64,000 nucleotides of DNA. Origin: Ulota crispa (Eukaryota > Streptophyta > Bryopsida > Orthotrichales > Orthotrichaceae). The position numbers were made by a program, and so were the translations under genes. The notes beneath the pieces were generated by a model, which saw only the letters and a program-made list of their open reading frames with translations, was not told the origin of the DNA and ran no database searches. Shown here in pieces: positions 61,197-64,000 of this stretch (position 1 is its first letter; every line of letters starts with the position of its first letter). The DNA is taken from assembly GCA_963920765.1 (NCBI GenBank), contig OY987250.1, positions 1,364,001-1,428,000 on the forward strand, read 5' to 3'.

Positions 61197-62463
61197 AGGG
61201 TCCACTGCAGATATTCGAAAGGGACAGAAATTTTGTATCTGGTGAACGTTAATTGAGTTTGCAAGTCCTCCATGGTGTGGGGTATTTTTGGCTTTGAAAA
61301 TGGGAGCTTTGGTTTGCATCGTCAATGGTAGATGTTTATTTGCGCTTTGTTGCGTCTCCTTGGTTTGTGAGATCAATATGTCTCAAGAGTTTGACCTGTA
61401 TCATGCTCTAGGGCCACTGGTTTTAGTGATGGACTGTCAGACAACTAAGAAGGTAAACTCATTTTTGCAAAGGAAGGGATAAGAAAATTGTGCCCTGGGT
61501 TGTTTATGCTGACAAGTTGGTTATTGAGCAATGTTTGTGCCTATGTTTGGACCAAAACAGAATAGCAGCTTTATAATTTTTGCAATACTAGTTGAGGTCA
61601 CAAAAAATATAGCTTGACGTGAATAGTATGACAGTTTTAGCCTATCTCCGAAGTATCAAAACCAACAAGATCTTAATTTAGTTGAGCTTACTTAAACACA
61701 ACAGAGACCTCATTTTGAGCTACAGCAAGCTCCTAGTCGAAGTCCGTCTTTAATGAACTCAACAAAGACATTTCCACTGGTGCTATATTTGTATTCTGAA
61801 AACACAAAATCATGTCACTCAGGTTGTTCACAGTTTCGTTTACAATTGTTTCTCATTTCCAAAAAATACCGAGTGCGAAGGCCTTTATCATACTTGAAGA
61901 ACTGTAGCGAGATCTCAATTCAACATGCGGAAGTTTGGTGGCAATACTCACGTTGGATGTACTATACTGTACAATGTCATCTAAAATTCTCTTCACCTCA
62001 CATCGAAGGACCCTAATCCAAAAAAATCATGTATTTGAAAGGAAACATGTGGAGGTTCATTTAGCTCTATTTGTATGGAGTAACAAGGAAAAAACTATGT
62101 GAATGACCAAATTTTGACATGGTATCTCATTGCTGGTGGTATACTGAAAAAATTCATTTGAAATAGATCCTTTCGCAGCACTACTGTATACTGATCTCCA
62201 AAAATGCACATTCTTACTAAGGTTGAAATGCTCAAAACACTCAACGAGATTCAAACAGAGCGGGTCAAATTAGGACTGACGTTGATGCTCTGACGAGTGG
62301 AATCGATGAGCTGCCTCATTGCCAGTTGCTGGTACTTGTTTAAAGTTAGCCAGTGAATTTGGGAAAAATATAGAACATTATAGTGAAAATTTAGAAACTC
62401 AGGGACATATCCGGCACGTTCCGGCAAATAAAACCGGCTGAATACATACAGAAATGCCAGATT
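61197..62463. other. RPL11 3' region and convergent spacer
   Basis: Contains the presumed 3' UTRs of RPL11 and of the kinase gene on the opposite strand. No exon was recognised. Confidence 0.45.
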
Positions 62464-63669
62464 TTAGCTGGTGAAGTCCAATTTTTTTCCCGAACACGAC
62501 TTCCGCCTGCCTGTGCGGAATTTGCTAAACCGTCGACTCCAGTACTTTAATACTCTCTTAAATCCTTGTTCTTCAGAGATCCTTTGCAGCGACAGCCTGA
62601 TAGCTTTAAATCCGGGTCTTTTCTTAGGTTTTTGGTACCAGCACCTGTTTATGAGAGCCACCAAGCGCCTATCCAGGCCATGCGGGAGCTCCGGCCGAGC
62701 TCCTCCTTACACCAATGCAGGAATGTCTGGTTTCCTTACGAACTCGAAAGGGACATGTCCTGATAGAACCTCATAGCATGTTATTGCAAAGCAGTAAACG
62801 TCAGCCTTGGCTGTGTAGTACTCAGCTTTTCCCTCATGTTCTTCCTCAGATTCTTCCTCAGGTTCGTCCTCAGAACCAAAAACTTCAGGACCTGCGTAAG
62901 AAAGCGTACCGATCCGATGGGCCCTACGTATGTACCTTGATGACGAGACTTCTGGTGCTTGATAGCCGCGCGTTCCCACAACACCGCGGAAGTGCTTCTT
63001 TCTCATGAACTGCTCCGATGTTTCACCAGGGTCCAATTTCGTCATCTGAGACACACCGAAGTCCGTGATCTTCACGTGAATCTTGCCATCCAAACTTCGT
63101 GACACTAATACATTTGCGGCTTTTAGATCTCCATGGAAAACCCCAAGTTCATGCAAGTATTCTATCCCTGCAGCAATTTGGCGCAAGATGTCAAGCGCCT
63201 CTTTCTCGTTGAATGGCAATGCATTCACGTCTTTGTCTTTCAAGCGCTCGTTCATTACTTCCCGGAGGTCGGTGTCCAGCAAGTCCATCAGAATCATGCA
63301 CCGTCTTGGATCGCCAACACTGTCCACAGAAAACCCTATGCAACGAACAACGTTGGGATGGTGCAGCTTAGACAGGATAGCCACTTCCCTCTGTATGACC
63401 AGCACATTTGCAGATTGTACGATCTTAGCCGCACATTGTATTCCGTTCCAGGAAGCCTTGTGCACACTTGCAAAGCCGCCTTGTCCGATCTGCTCGCCAA
63501 TCTGGATGTCCGATGGCGGAATTCGAAGGAACTCGGGCAGATCTTCGTCAATTTGCATACCGTCAACTCCGCTTCCCGATATGGTCGTCATTCTGGTTCT
63601 TGGGCACAAAATTCCCGAAACCTCATTACCACTATCCCAGGTATTCTCTAGATCCGAATCCCAATGCAT
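62464..63669 (-). CDS. TKL-like protein kinase with an in-frame stop in the catalytic domain
   Basis: From ATG 63669 the frame encodes a short leader and a kinase domain. It has glycine loop IGQGGFASV (61-69), Lys 82, Glu 95, catalytic loop HGDLKAANV (179-187; Gly replaces the usual Arg of HRD), DFG (203-205) and DVYCFAITCYE (290-300). The activation segment has two APE-type blocks, GTRGYQAPEV (232-241) and GTLSYAGPEVF (254-264), followed by an acidic EDEPEEESEEEHE insert. A TAA at 62707-62709 ends the frame after 320 residues. The same frame then continues at once with GGARPELP, ALINRCWYQKPKKRPGF and a basic tail to 62464, the expected end of the domain (about 400 residues in all). Truncation removes the conserved C-lobe Arg region, so the product is probably inactive unless the stop is read through or erroneous. 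Confidence 0.8.
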
Positions 63670-64000
63670 AGCTCCGAGTGCACACAAGAGACGGCAGGTA
63701 CTACAGAGTCATGTACGGATCCAAACAAACGTGCGACATAAGCTATGCATGAGATCTCAAATCAGGGGAAACAAACCTGCACTCGAAAGTTGAAGCATAA
63801 GGGAAGCATTTGAAAATTCATTTTGGAGCAAAGATCTCACCTGACTGTATGAAGTGCTGGAGCTCAATCTACCCACAAATATCCTCCACAGGTTGAAGAT
63901 GTCATCTGCAAAGTCCTTGACTCAATTCTAAGCGGAACAAACTGCACAGCATAGTGCCCATTCCGATTCAACCGCAAAGTTAACCCTCGTCGCTCTGGTC
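63670..64000 (-). promoter_or_regulatory. 5' leader of the kinase gene
   Basis: A CAG|GTGAGA donor-like site on the minus strand near 63838 and an acceptor-like TGTAG near 63703 suggest a leader intron. No upstream coding exon is visible before the window ends. Confidence 0.35.

Noticed and set aside
63083-63793. Plus-strand 236-codon frame opposite the kinase
   Set aside because: A shadow of the kinase reading frame, with no family features.

Overview
This is nuclear DNA from a land plant. The genes are intron-rich with GT..AG splice sites and mostly AT-rich introns, a perfect plant-type TTTAGGG tract occurs once, and the intergenic DNA is AT-rich and crowded with short inverted-repeat elements. 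The gene set (two single-copy-style F-box genes, a CYP71-clan P450, a kinase with HGD in place of HRD) looks to me more like a bryophyte or other non-flowering plant than a flowering plant. That is an impression from protein style, not a search result.

Layout. 1-3.1 kb: gene-free, with three inverted-repeat elements. 4.57-7.77 kb (+): intact nine-exon ETHE1/GLY3 persulfide dioxygenase, preceded by a ~195-bp tandem duplication. 8.6-10.0 kb: three short transposons end to end. 11.6-12.8 kb (-): F-box gene broken by a perfect 23-bp tandem duplication. 15.8-17.2 kb (-): decayed BTB/POZ gene. 17-24 kb: repeats, including a 233-bp palindrome. 24.3-24.6 kb (-): orphan exon of an APE1L-type AP endonuclease. 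27.4-28.7 kb (+): second F-box gene, with a one-base frameshift. 30-36 kb: gene-free, with Mutator-like, CACTA-like and TA-target elements. 36.3-39.3 kb (-): PIG-X gene of GPI-anchor synthesis. 39.6-46.6 kb: transposon-rich, including a 244-bp palindrome and nested insertions. 47.1-53.4 kb (+): intact five-exon cytochrome P450. 56.9-59.2 kb: three ~0.7-0.8 kb macro-repeats, each holding a C-rich minisatellite. 59.4-61.2 kb (+): intact ribosomal protein L11 (uL5). 62.5-63.7 kb (-): protein kinase with an in-frame stop inside its catalytic domain.

The genes do not form a pathway. Two things stand out. First, a family of small elements that all begin with AGGT, end with ACCT and are mostly flanked by TA; I count fourteen well-supported copies, including two long palindromes, one inside an RPL11 intron and one about 0.5 kb upstream of the P450. 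Second, the three best-conserved genes (ETHE1, P450, RPL11) have perfect reading frames, whereas the F-box, BTB, PIG-X, APE1L and kinase loci each carry at least one apparent lesion. Those are either real pseudogenes and lineage-specific changes, or residual assembly errors; read mapping would separate these.
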